Assembly: GCA_016714935.1 (NCBI GenBank)
Contig: JADKBU010000033.1
Coordinates: 1 to 40,510, forward strand
DNA length: 40,510 nucleotides
Reading direction: 5' to 3'
Origin: Candidatus Accumulibacter propinquus
GTDB lineage: Bacteria > Pseudomonadota > Gammaproteobacteria > Burkholderiales > Rhodocyclaceae
In this document: piece after piece, positions 9,098 through 16,765 of the stretch
Position numbering within the stretch: the first letter of the stretch is position 1
Layout: each line of letters starts with the position of its first letter
Made by a program: the position numbers and the translations under genes
The notes under the pieces: model-generated
Databases searched by the model: none
What the model saw: only the letters and a program-made list of their open reading frames with translations
Told to the model about the DNA's origin: nothing

Positions 9098-10609
9098 ATG
9101 CAGCCACTCACCTGCCCAGCATTCATTCTCGCCCTCGATCAGGGCACAACCAGTTCCCGAGCCATACTTTTCAGACGCGACGGCAGCATCGCGGCGCTCT
9201 CGCAGCAGGAGTTCACCCAGCACTACCCGCAACCCGGATGGGTCGAGCACGACGCCGCCGAGATCTGGGAAACGCAGTTGACCGTCGCGCGCACCGTCCT
9301 GCGCGACAATGGCATCGCGGCGAACCAGGTCGCCGCAGTCGGTATCACCAACCAGAGAGAAACGACCGTGCTGTGGGATCGCCACAGCGGCCAACCGCTG
9401 CACCGGGCGATCGTCTGGCAGGATAGACGCACGGCGGGACTCTGCGACAGCCTGGCAGCTGCCGGACACGCCGAATTGTTCCGCGAACGAACCGGTCTGG
9501 TTCTCGACGCGTATTTCTCGGGCACCAAACTGAAATGGCTGCTCGACCACGTTCCCGGCGCCCGCGCCCGCGCCGGCCGTGGCGAACTGGCTTTCGGCAC
9601 GATCGACAGTTGGCTCGCATGGAAGCTCTCCGGCGGCCGGGTGCACGTCACCGATCCGTCGAATGCCGCGCGCACGCTGCTCTTCGACATCAGGCGTCGT
9701 TGCTGGGACGACGAGTTACTGGGCCTGCTCGACATCCCGACAGCGGTGCTTCCGCAGATCGTCGACAGCAGCGGTCTGATCACCACTCTCGACCCGGATT
9801 GCCTGGGCGCTCCGATTCCACTCGCCGGCATCGCCGGCGACCAGCAAGCAGCCACCTTTGGCCAGGCTTGCCTGCAGCCGGGCATGGCCAAGAACACCTA
9901 CGGCACCGGCTGCTTCCTGTTGATGAATACCGGCAGCCAGGCGATGAACTCCAGGCATCGGATGCTGACCACCATCGGCTGGCAACGACACGGGCAAACG
10001 ACTTACCTGCTCGAAGGCAGCGTCTTCATGGGCGGCGCCATCGTGCAATGGTTGCGCGACGGGCTCGGGCTGATTGCCAGTTCGGACCAGATCGAGGCAC
10101 TGGCTGCCTCCGTCCCGGACAGCGATGGTGTTTTTCTGGTACCCGCACATACCGGCCTGGGCGCCCCATACTGGGACCCCTACGCACGCGGCGCCCTGCT
10201 CGGCATGACGCGCGGCACCAACCGCGCGCATGTCGCGCGCGCAGCGCTTGAGGCCATCGCCTTCCAGAGTGCCGAGGTGCTGCAGGCGATGGAGCTGGAT
10301 GCCGGCGGGAGCCTGTGCGAATTGCGCGTCGATGGCGGCGCCGCGGGCAATACGCTCTTGCTGCAGTTTCAGGCCGACCTGCTCGGTGTGCCGGTGATCC
10401 GTCCGCGGGTTACCGAAACGACGGCTCTCGGCGCCGCCTATCTGGCGGGGCTGGCGGTAGGCTTCTGGCAGGACGAAGCTGAACTGACTTCACTCTGGCG
10501 TGCGGAGCGTCGGTTTGAACCGACGATGACCGCAGACCAGCGCGCTGCCCTGCTCGCCGGCTGGCGACGAGCCGTCGAACGTTGTCGCCACTGGGTCACC
10601 GCCGACTGA
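9098..10609 (+). CDS. glpK: Glycerol kinase
   Basis: This FGGY-family sugar kinase of 503 residues phosphorylates glycerol to glycerol-3-phosphate with ATP. It carries the phosphate-loop segment ALDQGTTSSRAILF at the N-terminus, GITNQRETTVLWD near residue 85, WQDRRTA, and YFSGTKLKWLLDHVPGAR, the glycerol kinase-specific segment. The second FGGY signature region, GGAAGNTLLLQFQADLLGVPV and TETTALGAAYLAGLAVGFW, is near residues 410-455. Length and motifs are complete, so it should be active. GGGAG precedes the ATG. No glpD or glpF is nearby. It is convergent with the HD-GYP gene, 43 bases away. Confidence 0.96.
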   Translation: MQPLTCPAFILALDQGTTSSRAILFRRDGSIAALSQQEFTQHYPQPGWVEHDAAEIWETQLTVARTVLRDNGIAANQVAAVGITNQRETTVLWDRHSGQPLHRAIVWQDRRTAGLCDSLAAAGHAELFRERTGLVLDAYFSGTKLKWLLDHVPGARARAGRGELAFGTIDSWLAWKLSGGRVHVTDPSNAARTLLFDIRRRCWDDELLGLLDIPTAVLPQIVDSSGLITTLDPDCLGAPIPLAGIAGDQQAATFGQACLQPGMAKNTYGTGCFLLMNTGSQAMNSRHRMLTTIGWQRHGQTTYLLEGSVFMGGAIVQWLRDGLGLIASSDQIEALAASVPDSDGVFLVPAHTGLGAPYWDPYARGALLGMTRGTNRAHVARAALEAIAFQSAEVLQAMELDAGGSLCELRVDGGAAGNTLLLQFQADLLGVPVIRPRVTETTALGAAYLAGLAVGFWQDEAELTSLWRAERRFEPTMTADQRAALLAGWRRAVERCRHWVTAD

Positions 10610-10652
10610 AAGGCGATGGGTGGCAGCGCCAGACGCATCGGCTCTCACCATT

Positions 10653-11888
10653 TCAGGCGCTTGCCGGCAACACCTCTGGTGTCGCCGCGCGCCAACAGCC
10701 GTCGAGGTCCGCACAGGCCAGCGCGACCAGATCGCCATCGAGCACGCCCTGATTCACGAAAGCATTCAGAAAATGTGGAATCTGTTCGACGCGTTGCCGC
10801 CCGCGGTAGGGACGCTCCTGTGCCAGAGCCTGAAAAATATCCGCCACCGCGATGATCCGCGCCTCGGGCGAGAGGCGCTCGGCACTGCGCCGAAACGGGT
10901 AGCCATGGCCATTGAGCGCCTCATGATGGAAGGCCGCCCATTCGGCGACCTGCTCAAGGCCAGGAATATGGCGCAGGATCTGGTAGGTTTCGAAGCTGTG
11001 CCGCTCCATCACCGAAAACTCCAGCGGCGTCAGTGGCGCCGGCTTGTCAACGATCTCGTCCGGCACGCACAGTTTGCCGACATCGTGCATCAGCCCGGCG
11101 ACCTCGACCTCGGCCAGCGCATCAGCGGGTAGTCCCACGTGCTCTCCGAGGTAACGGGCCAGTTGCGCGACGCCCAGCGAATGCGCCGCGGTGAAGTGGC
11201 TCTTGGCGTCCACAATGCTTGAGATCAGCCGAGCCACGTGGCCAAACTGCGGGAAATCGATGGTGATCCGCCAGTCCTTCAACGGCAGATCGACGAGGTA
11301 GCTCTGGACATGACGGGGCACCAGGGCAATCCAGAAGGCTTCCCTGGTGGCAGCCGCGAGGAAGGCCTCTACCACCTCCGGTGACAGCTCCCGGCCGGCA
11401 AGGCTGGCCACCGCATCGACAATCCCGTGACGATTGAACAGCGGATTTTCCAGACCGAGTTGCAGCAGGCAGGCGTCCACCCGGTCACCGAGAAGAATCA
11501 GGTTGCTGTCGAGGGCATCCGCCTCGTCCAGACCAGCGGGCAGTTCCACCCACGGCGTATGGTGATAGCGGATCGCCATGGCCACCTGCGACAGATGGGC
11601 AAAGGGCTGCAGCAGGCAATAACCGGTTTCGCAGTGGGTGTGTCTGGCATCCCAGTCCGCTTCGTGCAGCAGGCGTCGGTGCACGGCGGTCGAGGACACC
11701 CCGAGGTCATGCAGCAGGCTCGCGCAGACCAGGCGATCCAGCCGCTTATCTGGCAAACCGAGCATCAACGCCGTCTCGCGGGCGATCATGGCCACCCGCT
11801 TGCCGTGCTGGAAGTCATTCACCCCGACCAGATCGAGGGCGTCTGACAGCGCCAGGATGGCGCTTTTCAGGTCGATTCTCAGAGTCAT
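10653..11888 (-). CDS. Tandem HD / HD-GYP protein, putative cyclic-di-GMP phosphodiesterase
   Basis: The protein has 411 residues and two HD modules. The first, near residues 25-150, has GKRVAMIARETALMLGL, ASLLHDLG and RYHHTPW, an HD fold without the GYP part. The second, about residues 235-370, has the complete HD-GYP set: LMHDVGKLCVPDEIVDKP, then SFETYQILRHI, HHEALNGHGYP, and IIAVADIFQALAQERPYR. HD-GYP enzymes hydrolyse cyclic-di-GMP to pGpG or GMP, and the catalytic HD, HH and GYP residues are all present. No receiver or membrane segment is seen, so how its activity is controlled is unknown. The gene begins immediately beside an A/T-free block, so its promoter and leader cannot be judged. 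Confidence 0.88.
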   Translation of the reverse strand: MTLRIDLKSAILALSDALDLVGVNDFQHGKRVAMIARETALMLGLPDKRLDRLVCASLLHDLGVSSTAVHRRLLHEADWDARHTHCETGYCLLQPFAHLSQVAMAIRYHHTPWVELPAGLDEADALDSNLILLGDRVDACLLQLGLENPLFNRHGIVDAVASLAGRELSPEVVEAFLAAATREAFWIALVPRHVQSYLVDLPLKDWRITIDFPQFGHVARLISSIVDAKSHFTAAHSLGVAQLARYLGEHVGLPADALAEVEVAGLMHDVGKLCVPDEIVDKPAPLTPLEFSVMERHSFETYQILRHIPGLEQVAEWAAFHHEALNGHGYPFRRSAERLSPEARIIAVADIFQALAQERPYRGRQRVEQIPHFLNAFVNQGVLDGDLVALACADLDGCWRAATPEVLPASA

Positions 11889-11894
11889 CGAACA

Positions 11895-12175
11895 CCCCCC
11901 CCCCCCCCCCCCCCCGCCCCGGCCCCCCCCGGCCCGGGCCCCCCCCCCGCCCCCGGGGCCCCCCGCCCCCCCCGGGCCGGCGGCGGCGCCCCCCCCCCCG
12001 CCCCCCCCCCCCCCCCCGGCCCCCCGGCGGCCGGCCCCCGCCCGCCGGCCCCCCGCCGGCCCCCCCCCCCCCGGCCCCCGCCCCCCCGCCGGGGCCCGGG
12101 GCCCCCGCCGGCCCGGGCGGCCCCCCCCGGGGCCGGGGGCGGGGGCCGGGGCCGGCGGGGGGGGGGCGGCGGGGC
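11895..12175. other. 281-base block composed only of G and C
   Basis: There is not one A or T from 11895 to 12175. The left end is a long C run and the right end is G-rich, with G/C mixtures between. It fills exactly the space between the ATG of the HD-GYP gene and the TAA of the ppsR-like gene, both of which look intact. Natural bacterial DNA almost never has this composition over such a length. A consensus or base-calling artefact that replaced the true intergenic sequence is the best explanation. No gene should be called here. Confidence 0.85.
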
Positions 12176-12997
12176 TTAGCGGCGCTCCCCCGCCCGAGTC
12201 CTCAACATTTCGATGATCATTGATGCCGTCTGTTCAATCGAGCGATGGCTGGCATCGATGATCGGCCAGCCGCGCCTCAGAAACAGGCGACGCGCGTCCA
12301 GGACTTCCTTACGCAGCGCATCGAGGTCGGCATAGTCGTGGTTGGTGTCGTCCTTCAGGGATACCAGGCGGGCCGCCCTGACCATCGCCAATCGCGTCGG
12401 ATCGACAGTCAGCCCGACGACGAGCGGCCCGATCGCTCGTAACAGCCCTCGCGGCGGCGGCGCACCCGGTACCAGCGGCACATTGGCGGCCTTGATGCCG
12501 CGTGAAGCGAGATACATGCAGGTCGGCGTCTTGGTCGCCCGCGACACCCCGACGACAATGACATCGGCGCCGTCCAGATCGTCGCTGCCGATCCCGTCAT
12601 CGTGCGCCAACGTGTACTTCATGGCCTCGACGCGGTGGTAATAGTCCTCGTCAAAGGCGTCACCGGTACTGTTGTGCGACTGCACGGCCGCTCCGGAGTA
12701 GTCGGCGAGCCTGCCGAGCAAGGGTTCCAGCGCAAACTGGCAAGGCACATCGAGTCGGAGACAACCTTCTTCCAGCGCCGCCCGGACGTCACTGTGGCTG
12801 ATGCTGTGCAGGACGTAGCCGGGCGAGCTCGCCAGCGCTCCGAGAATTTCGGGCACCTGGTCCAGGCGACGAACCACTTTCCACAGCCGTCGCTCCACTT
12901 CGACCCCGTCCAGTTGGGCAACAGCGTAGCGCGCCAGCATCTCGATCAGCTCACCTGAAGCATGCGACACCAGGTGCATGACAATGCTCTTGCTCAC
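12176..12997 (-). CDS. ppsR: PpsR/PDRP-type bifunctional serine/threonine kinase and phosphorylase
   Basis: This is a DUF299-family protein of 273 residues. Members phosphorylate and dephosphorylate PEP synthase or pyruvate phosphate dikinase, switching gluconeogenic PEP formation. The P-loop-like motif VIVVGVSRATKTPTCMYLA is near residue 150. QSHNSTGDAFDEDYYHRVEAMKYTLAHDDG is the conserved centre, and VPLVPGAPPP follows. The N-terminal motif is LVSHASGELIEML where most family members have VSDGTG or SDSTGET, so this copy is somewhat divergent. Which of the two target enzymes it acts on cannot be decided, because neither ppsA nor ppdK is in the window. The stop codon touches the A/T-free block. 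Confidence 0.88.
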   Translation of the reverse strand: MSKSIVMHLVSHASGELIEMLARYAVAQLDGVEVERRLWKVVRRLDQVPEILGALASSPGYVLHSISHSDVRAALEEGCLRLDVPCQFALEPLLGRLADYSGAAVQSHNSTGDAFDEDYYHRVEAMKYTLAHDDGIGSDDLDGADVIVVGVSRATKTPTCMYLASRGIKAANVPLVPGAPPPRGLLRAIGPLVVGLTVDPTRLAMVRAARLVSLKDDTNHDYADLDALRKEVLDARRLFLRRGWPIIDASHRSIEQTASMIIEMLRTRAGERR

Positions 12998-13026
12998 GGC
13001 CCCTCCTCGGTCATCAGACTCCCAAC

Positions 13027-13779
13027 TCAGCGGTGATAACCACCGTCCAGACGCAGCACACTGCCATTGATCATGACGTTCTTGATGACGTGCAGGACCA
13101 GCATGGCGAACTCTGCAGGATCACCAAAGCGGTGGGGAAATGGAATCTGCCGCGCCAGACGCGAATCAAGGTTCTTTTCCATGTCAAACAGCGTCTGAGT
13201 GCCAAACAGTCCGGGGGCGATGCCGACCACACGGATGCCCAGAGGACCGAGTTCGCGGGCGGCCGGCAGGATCATGCTGACGACCCCACCCTTGGAGGCC
13301 GAGTAGGCCGCCTCGCCGCTTTGTCCATCGTAGGCCGAGACTGACGCCGTCGACAGGATGATGCCACGCTCGCCGTTGGCCAGCGGTGGCAGCCCGGCCA
13401 TGTCGGCGGCAGCCAGCCGCATCATGTTGAAGGTCGAGATCAGGTTAACCTCGACGAGTTGACGAAAATCCTCCAGTGGCATCGGACCACCGGAGCCGAG
13501 AATCGGCTCGGAGTGGCCACGCCCGACGCAGTGCACCAGCACGCGCGCCGCGCCATGGACTGCGCAGGCCATGGCGAGCGCCTGCTCTGCCGAGTGTGCA
13601 TCGGCGACATCGCAGGGAATGGCGTGCGCACCGATCTCGTCGGCAAGTTTCCGGACCCCTGCGCCATCAATGTCGATCACCGTCACCTTGGCGCCGGCCT
13701 CGGTAAGATAACGCGCTGTCTCCGCGCCCAAGCCCGACGCTGCACCGGTGACCACCGCCGGGCATGCCCACAAGTCCAT
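13027..13779 (-). CDS. Short-chain dehydrogenase/reductase, 3-hydroxyacyl-CoA dehydrogenase type II-like
   Basis: This is an NAD(P)-dependent oxidoreductase of about 250 residues. It has the cofactor loop VVTGAASGLGAETARYL at the N-terminus, CDVADA, LVHCVGRG in place of the usual NNAG, and the catalytic set STASVSAYDGQSGEAAYSASKGG, with Ser and YxxxK, near residue 150. IRVVGIAPGLFGTQ and GSVLRLDGGYH close the fold. The pattern resembles HSD17B10-like enzymes that oxidise 3-hydroxyacyl-CoA, but the substrate is not proven. ATG at 13779 is selected because GGGGGTGG lies upstream and the cofactor loop normally begins within ten residues of the start. An upstream extension to 13959 does not resemble a protein. 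Confidence 0.88.
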   Translation of the reverse strand: MDLWACPAVVTGAASGLGAETARYLTEAGAKVTVIDIDGAGVRKLADEIGAHAIPCDVADAHSAEQALAMACAVHGAARVLVHCVGRGHSEPILGSGGPMPLEDFRQLVEVNLISTFNMMRLAAADMAGLPPLANGERGIILSTASVSAYDGQSGEAAYSASKGGVVSMILPAARELGPLGIRVVGIAPGLFGTQTLFDMEKNLDSRLARQIPFPHRFGDPAEFAMLVLHVIKNVMINGSVLRLDGGYHR

Positions 13780-13949
13780 TGCCACCCCCTGACTCCGCCG
13801 ACCAGTCCGGCCAACGTCAACGCGCATTATCGGTGGTCGGGGCGGGGCAAGCAAACGGGCTTGTGCGCCGGCTTGCCCCGTCCTGCCCCAGCCGTCGGAC
13901 AGGACCGCTATCCATACGGCCGTTCGGCCGATACGCAAAGCCCCTCGGA

Positions 13950-13983
13950 CTGTCATCAATCCGTCACAAACCCGTCACATAAT
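13950..13983 (+). promoter_or_regulatory. Pho box and -10 element upstream of pstS1
   Basis: Three direct heptamers spaced by four bases read CTGTCAT (13950-13956), CCGTCAC (13961-13967) and CCGTCAC (13972-13978). They match the PhoB consensus CTGTCAT with A/T-rich four-base spacers. CATAAT at 13978-13983 lies ten bases after the second heptamer, where a Pho-promoter -10 is expected. Activation by PhoB under phosphate limitation is inferred from the enterobacterial consensus. Confidence 0.8.
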
Positions 13984-14024
13984 CTCCACGTCGTTTCGAC
14001 ACACTCAAGCCACGGAGGCTCGCC

Positions 14025-15053
14025 ATGTACCGCGATCAGTCATCCCCTGTTGCAACTGCGCTTTTTCCCGCCCTCGTTTTCTCTGCTACCCTCGTGTTCA
14101 GCCCACTGGCCAGCGGTGCTGCGGCAGTGGTAAAAATCGACGGATCGAGCGCGGTCTATCCGATCACCGAAGCCGTCGCCCAGGAATTCCAGCGCGCCAG
14201 ACTGCACGAAGTGCACGTCAATGTCGGCGTGTCGGGTACCAGCGCCGGCTTCGTGAAATTCTGTCGTGGCGAAACCGACATCTCGAACGCGTCGCGACCG
14301 ATCCTGAAAAAGGAAATGGAGGAGTGCGCCAAGGCCGGTATCCGCTTCTATGAAATGCCCCTGGCCTATGACGCACTCACCGTGGTGGTCAACCCACAGA
14401 ATGCCTTCGTCAGCAGCCTGAGCGTCGCCGATCTCAGGAAACTGTGGGAACCCGCGGCACAAGGCCGAATCAAGACCTGGAAAGACATCAACCCGGCGTG
14501 GCCTGCCCAGCAGATCAAGCTCTATGCGCCGGGTGCCGATTCCGGGACCTTCGAGTCCTTCACGGAAGTGGTTGTTGGAACTGCCAGGTCCAGCCGGACC
14601 GATGTCAGTACCGCCGAAGACCATGATGTGCTGGCGCAGCGCATTGCCGCCGACAAGGATGCCCTGGGTTACCTGAGCCTCGATTATTACGTCGAAAACC
14701 AGAAGCAGTTGAAGGCAGTAGCCATCAGCGACGGCAAGGAAGCCGTTCTGCCAACGGTCGACAACATCCGCAACGGAAGCTACCAGCCCCTGTCGCGCCC
14801 GCTCTTCCTCTACGTCAGTGAAAAATCACTCGATAAGCCAGCCGTCAAGGATTTCGTCGACTTCTTCATGAAGAATGCCGCCAGGCTGGTCGTGGAGGTG
14901 AACTACCTGCCGCTGCCAGCCAGAGCGTATAGCGAGAACCTCGAACGCGTCACGGCGAAAAAGGTCGGTACGGTCTATGGCGGTGAAAACAAGGCCCGCC
15001 CGCGTCCCACCGACATGCGCAAGTTACTCGAAGCCCTGATGCACGGATCTTGA
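14025..15053 (+). CDS. pstS: Phosphate ABC transporter substrate-binding protein PstS (first copy)
   Basis: This periplasmic phosphate-binding protein has 342 residues. It has a Sec signal peptide ending around SPLASGAAA and a mature start VVKIDGSSAVYPITEAVAQEF, the PstS family signature. Phosphate-contacting segments such as GVSGTSAGFVKFCRGETDI, ISNASRPI and GADSGTFESFTEVV are present. GGAGG stands seven bases before the ATG. It is followed by a small ribbon-helix-helix-like gene and a close paralogue of itself. A three-repeat Pho box upstream indicates PhoB control. It delivers phosphate to PstCAB. Confidence 0.94.
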   Translation: MYRDQSSPVATALFPALVFSATLVFSPLASGAAAVVKIDGSSAVYPITEAVAQEFQRARLHEVHVNVGVSGTSAGFVKFCRGETDISNASRPILKKEMEECAKAGIRFYEMPLAYDALTVVVNPQNAFVSSLSVADLRKLWEPAAQGRIKTWKDINPAWPAQQIKLYAPGADSGTFESFTEVVVGTARSSRTDVSTAEDHDVLAQRIAADKDALGYLSLDYYVENQKQLKAVAISDGKEAVLPTVDNIRNGSYQPLSRPLFLYVSEKSLDKPAVKDFVDFFMKNAARLVVEVNYLPLPARAYSENLERVTAKKVGTVYGGENKARPRPTDMRKLLEALMHGS

Positions 15054-15135
15054 TGGTGACCAGCGGGAAGTCCGCTGGCCTTCACCGACCAAAGCACGCA
15101 GTCCTGTTTGTCTCAACCCTGCCATGGAGATTATC

Positions 15136-15486
15136 ATGACATTATCCGCCACCCTTCCCGGCGATGACGCCATCGACGCTGCCGCCCACGAACTCAAACG
15201 CAGGCGGTTTTCCGGGACAGCCTCTGAGTCCCCGGCACAACAAGCCGGCAAGACGAAGCAAAGCAAAGCGCTGTCGGGCGTCCGTTGTAACGTGCGACTC
15301 ACCGCCAGTGAGTTGCAGATGCTTGCCAGGCTGAAAAAGCGTCTCGCACGCCGGGGAATCGCTACCCGCAAGCAGGATCTCGTACGCGCCGGCCTGTTGT
15401 TGCTGGTGCATCTGGACCGGACCGACCTCAAGGCGGCGATTCGCGACGTCATTGCCCCGGAACCGGCACCGGGTGAAGACCACTAG
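15136..15486 (+). CDS. Small basic protein with a ribbon-helix-helix-like region
   Basis: This is a protein of about 116 residues, and I do not recognise a named family. The first 50 residues are polar and probably disordered. From about residue 50 it reads VRCNVRLTASELQMLARLKKRL, then a second helix with TRKQDLVRAGLLLLVHL. A short strand followed by two helices, with the second in TRxxLVRAG style, resembles the RHH (CopG/Arc) DNA-binding fold. The ATG at 15136 is chosen over 15124 because GGAG at 15126-15129 has a six-base spacer to it. It lies between two pstS copies and upstream of the second Pho box. A regulatory role in the phosphate locus is possible but inferred only from position and fold. 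Confidence 0.65.
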   Translation: MTLSATLPGDDAIDAAAHELKRRRFSGTASESPAQQAGKTKQSKALSGVRCNVRLTASELQMLARLKKRLARRGIATRKQDLVRAGLLLLVHLDRTDLKAAIRDVIAPEPAPGEDH

Positions 15487-15596
15487 CGCGGCAAACCTGT
15501 CGAACTCGGAACATCGATCAAGCGCTTCGCGGCGTCTGCGCCGCCTTGCCGACCGCTCATCTGCAGGCAATCCCGCCAATCCTTGCGCGCAAGACA

Positions 15597-15642
15597 CTGT
15601 CACACCGGGCGTCATCTCGCCGTCACATCGCCCGCATACAAT
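15597..15642 (+). promoter_or_regulatory. Pho box and -10 element upstream of pstS2
   Basis: Heptamers CTGTCAC (15597-15603), GCGTCAT (15609-15615) and CCGTCAC (15620-15626) resemble the PhoB heptamer. The last two have the canonical four-base spacer; the first spacer is five. TACAAT at 15637-15642 follows after ten bases, as a Pho-type -10 should. This gives pstS2 and pstCAB their own phosphate-starvation promoter, separate from that of pstS1. Confidence 0.72.
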
Positions 15643-15681
15643 AACTCCGAAGCTGCAATCAACATCCCACTGGAGTTAGTC

Positions 15682-16686
15682 ATGAGTCATCTGCAGAACC
15701 GGGCCGCCGCCCCGTCACTCTTTTGTTTGTTAGCCCTTGCCTTGAGCTCGCCGGTGGCGGCGGCGCCGGCAGTGGTCAAGGTGGACGGGTCGAGTACCGT
15801 CTATCCGATCACCGAGGCGGTCGCCGAGGAGTTCCAGAAAGCCAGGAAGGGCGCGGTCAACGTCACCGTCGGTATCTCCGGAACCGGTGGTGGCTTCAAG
15901 AAATTCTGTCGCGGCGAGATCGACATCGCCAACGCCTCGCGACCGATCTTCCGAAAGGAAATGGAGGAATGCGCCAGGGCCGGTATCCGCTACTACGAGA
16001 TGCCGGTTGCCTATGACGCGCTGACGGTCATGGTCAATCCGCAGAATACCTTCATCCACAGCATGACTGTCGCCGAACTCAGGAAGATCTGGGAGCCCGC
16101 TGCGCAAGGCAGGATCAGCAGTTGGAAGGACGTCAATCCAGCCTGGCCCGACCAGAAGATCAAACTTTATGGTGCCGGCTCCGATTCCGGCACCTTCGAC
16201 TACTTTACCGAAGCCATCGTCGGCAAGGCCAAATCGAGCCGCGGTGACTTCACGGCCTCGGAGGACGACAATGTCCTCGTACAGGGCATTTCAGGCGATC
16301 GGGGAGCGCTCGGTTACTTTGGTTTCGCCTACTACATCGAAAACCGGAAGAAGCTCAAGGCTGTAGCCATCGATGGCGGCAAGGGCCCGGTTGCACCGAC
16401 GCCGGAAAGCGTCGAGAACGGCAGCTACCAGCCCCTTTCACGACCGATCTTCATCTACGTCAGCGAGCAATCGCTCGAGCGGCCGGAAATCAGGGAATTC
16501 GTGGACTTCTACATGAAGAACGCCACGCACCTGGTCAAGGAGGTGAAGTACATCCCGCTGCCGACGAAGGCCTACACCGGCAACCTTGAGCACCTGGCAA
16601 GAAAGAAGCTCGGTACCGTCTTTGGTGGACAGAACGAAGTGGGTCTGACCATCGAGCAGTTGATGAAGCGCGAAGCGCAACTCTGA
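15682..16686 (+). CDS. pstS: Phosphate ABC transporter substrate-binding protein PstS (second copy)
   Basis: This periplasmic phosphate-binding protein has about 334 residues. It starts with MSHLQNRAAAPSLFCLLALA and a signal cleavage region SSPVAAAPA, then VVKVDGSSTVYPITEAVAEEF. It is plainly a paralogue of the first copy, with near-identical blocks such as the SRPI(L/F)(K/R)KEMEEC region and the SDSGTF segment. ATG at 15682 fits the signal peptide and has TGGAG upstream; the frame extends further but without family likeness. It directly precedes pstC, separated by a short hairpin, so it is probably the copy co-transcribed with the permease. Tandem copies may differ in affinity or expression. 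Confidence 0.94.
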   Translation: MSHLQNRAAAPSLFCLLALALSSPVAAAPAVVKVDGSSTVYPITEAVAEEFQKARKGAVNVTVGISGTGGGFKKFCRGEIDIANASRPIFRKEMEECARAGIRYYEMPVAYDALTVMVNPQNTFIHSMTVAELRKIWEPAAQGRISSWKDVNPAWPDQKIKLYGAGSDSGTFDYFTEAIVGKAKSSRGDFTASEDDNVLVQGISGDRGALGYFGFAYYIENRKKLKAVAIDGGKGPVAPTPESVENGSYQPLSRPIFIYVSEQSLERPEIREFVDFYMKNATHLVKEVKYIPLPTKAYTGNLEHLARKKLGTVFGGQNEVGLTIEQLMKREAQL

Positions 16687-16718
16687 TGCGCTCGCCGGCC
16701 GCCGGCCCGCAGTTTGCA

Positions 16719-16733
16719 CGGCCGAAGCGGCCG
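16719..16733 (+). terminator. Short hairpin between pstS2 and pstC
   Basis: CGGCCG at 16719-16724 and CGGCCG at 16728-16733 can pair around an AAG loop, followed by GTTTGA. With only a short T run, this is more likely a partial attenuator or a mRNA-end stabiliser than a full stop. Such hairpins commonly let the binding protein be made in excess over the permease subunits. Confidence 0.4.
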
Positions 16734-16765
16734 GTTTGACCGCCAAATCACCGAAGGCCCGACCG

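Noticed and set aside
11895..12175. Possible repeat array or structured RNA in the G/C-only block
   Set aside because: There is no regular period or defined arms; the composition fits a sequencing artefact better than a biological repeat.
11638..12216. Proline/arginine-rich frame across the A/T-free block
   Set aside because: It consists of homopolymer-coded Pro, Gly, Ala and Arg from an artefactual G/C-only stretch.
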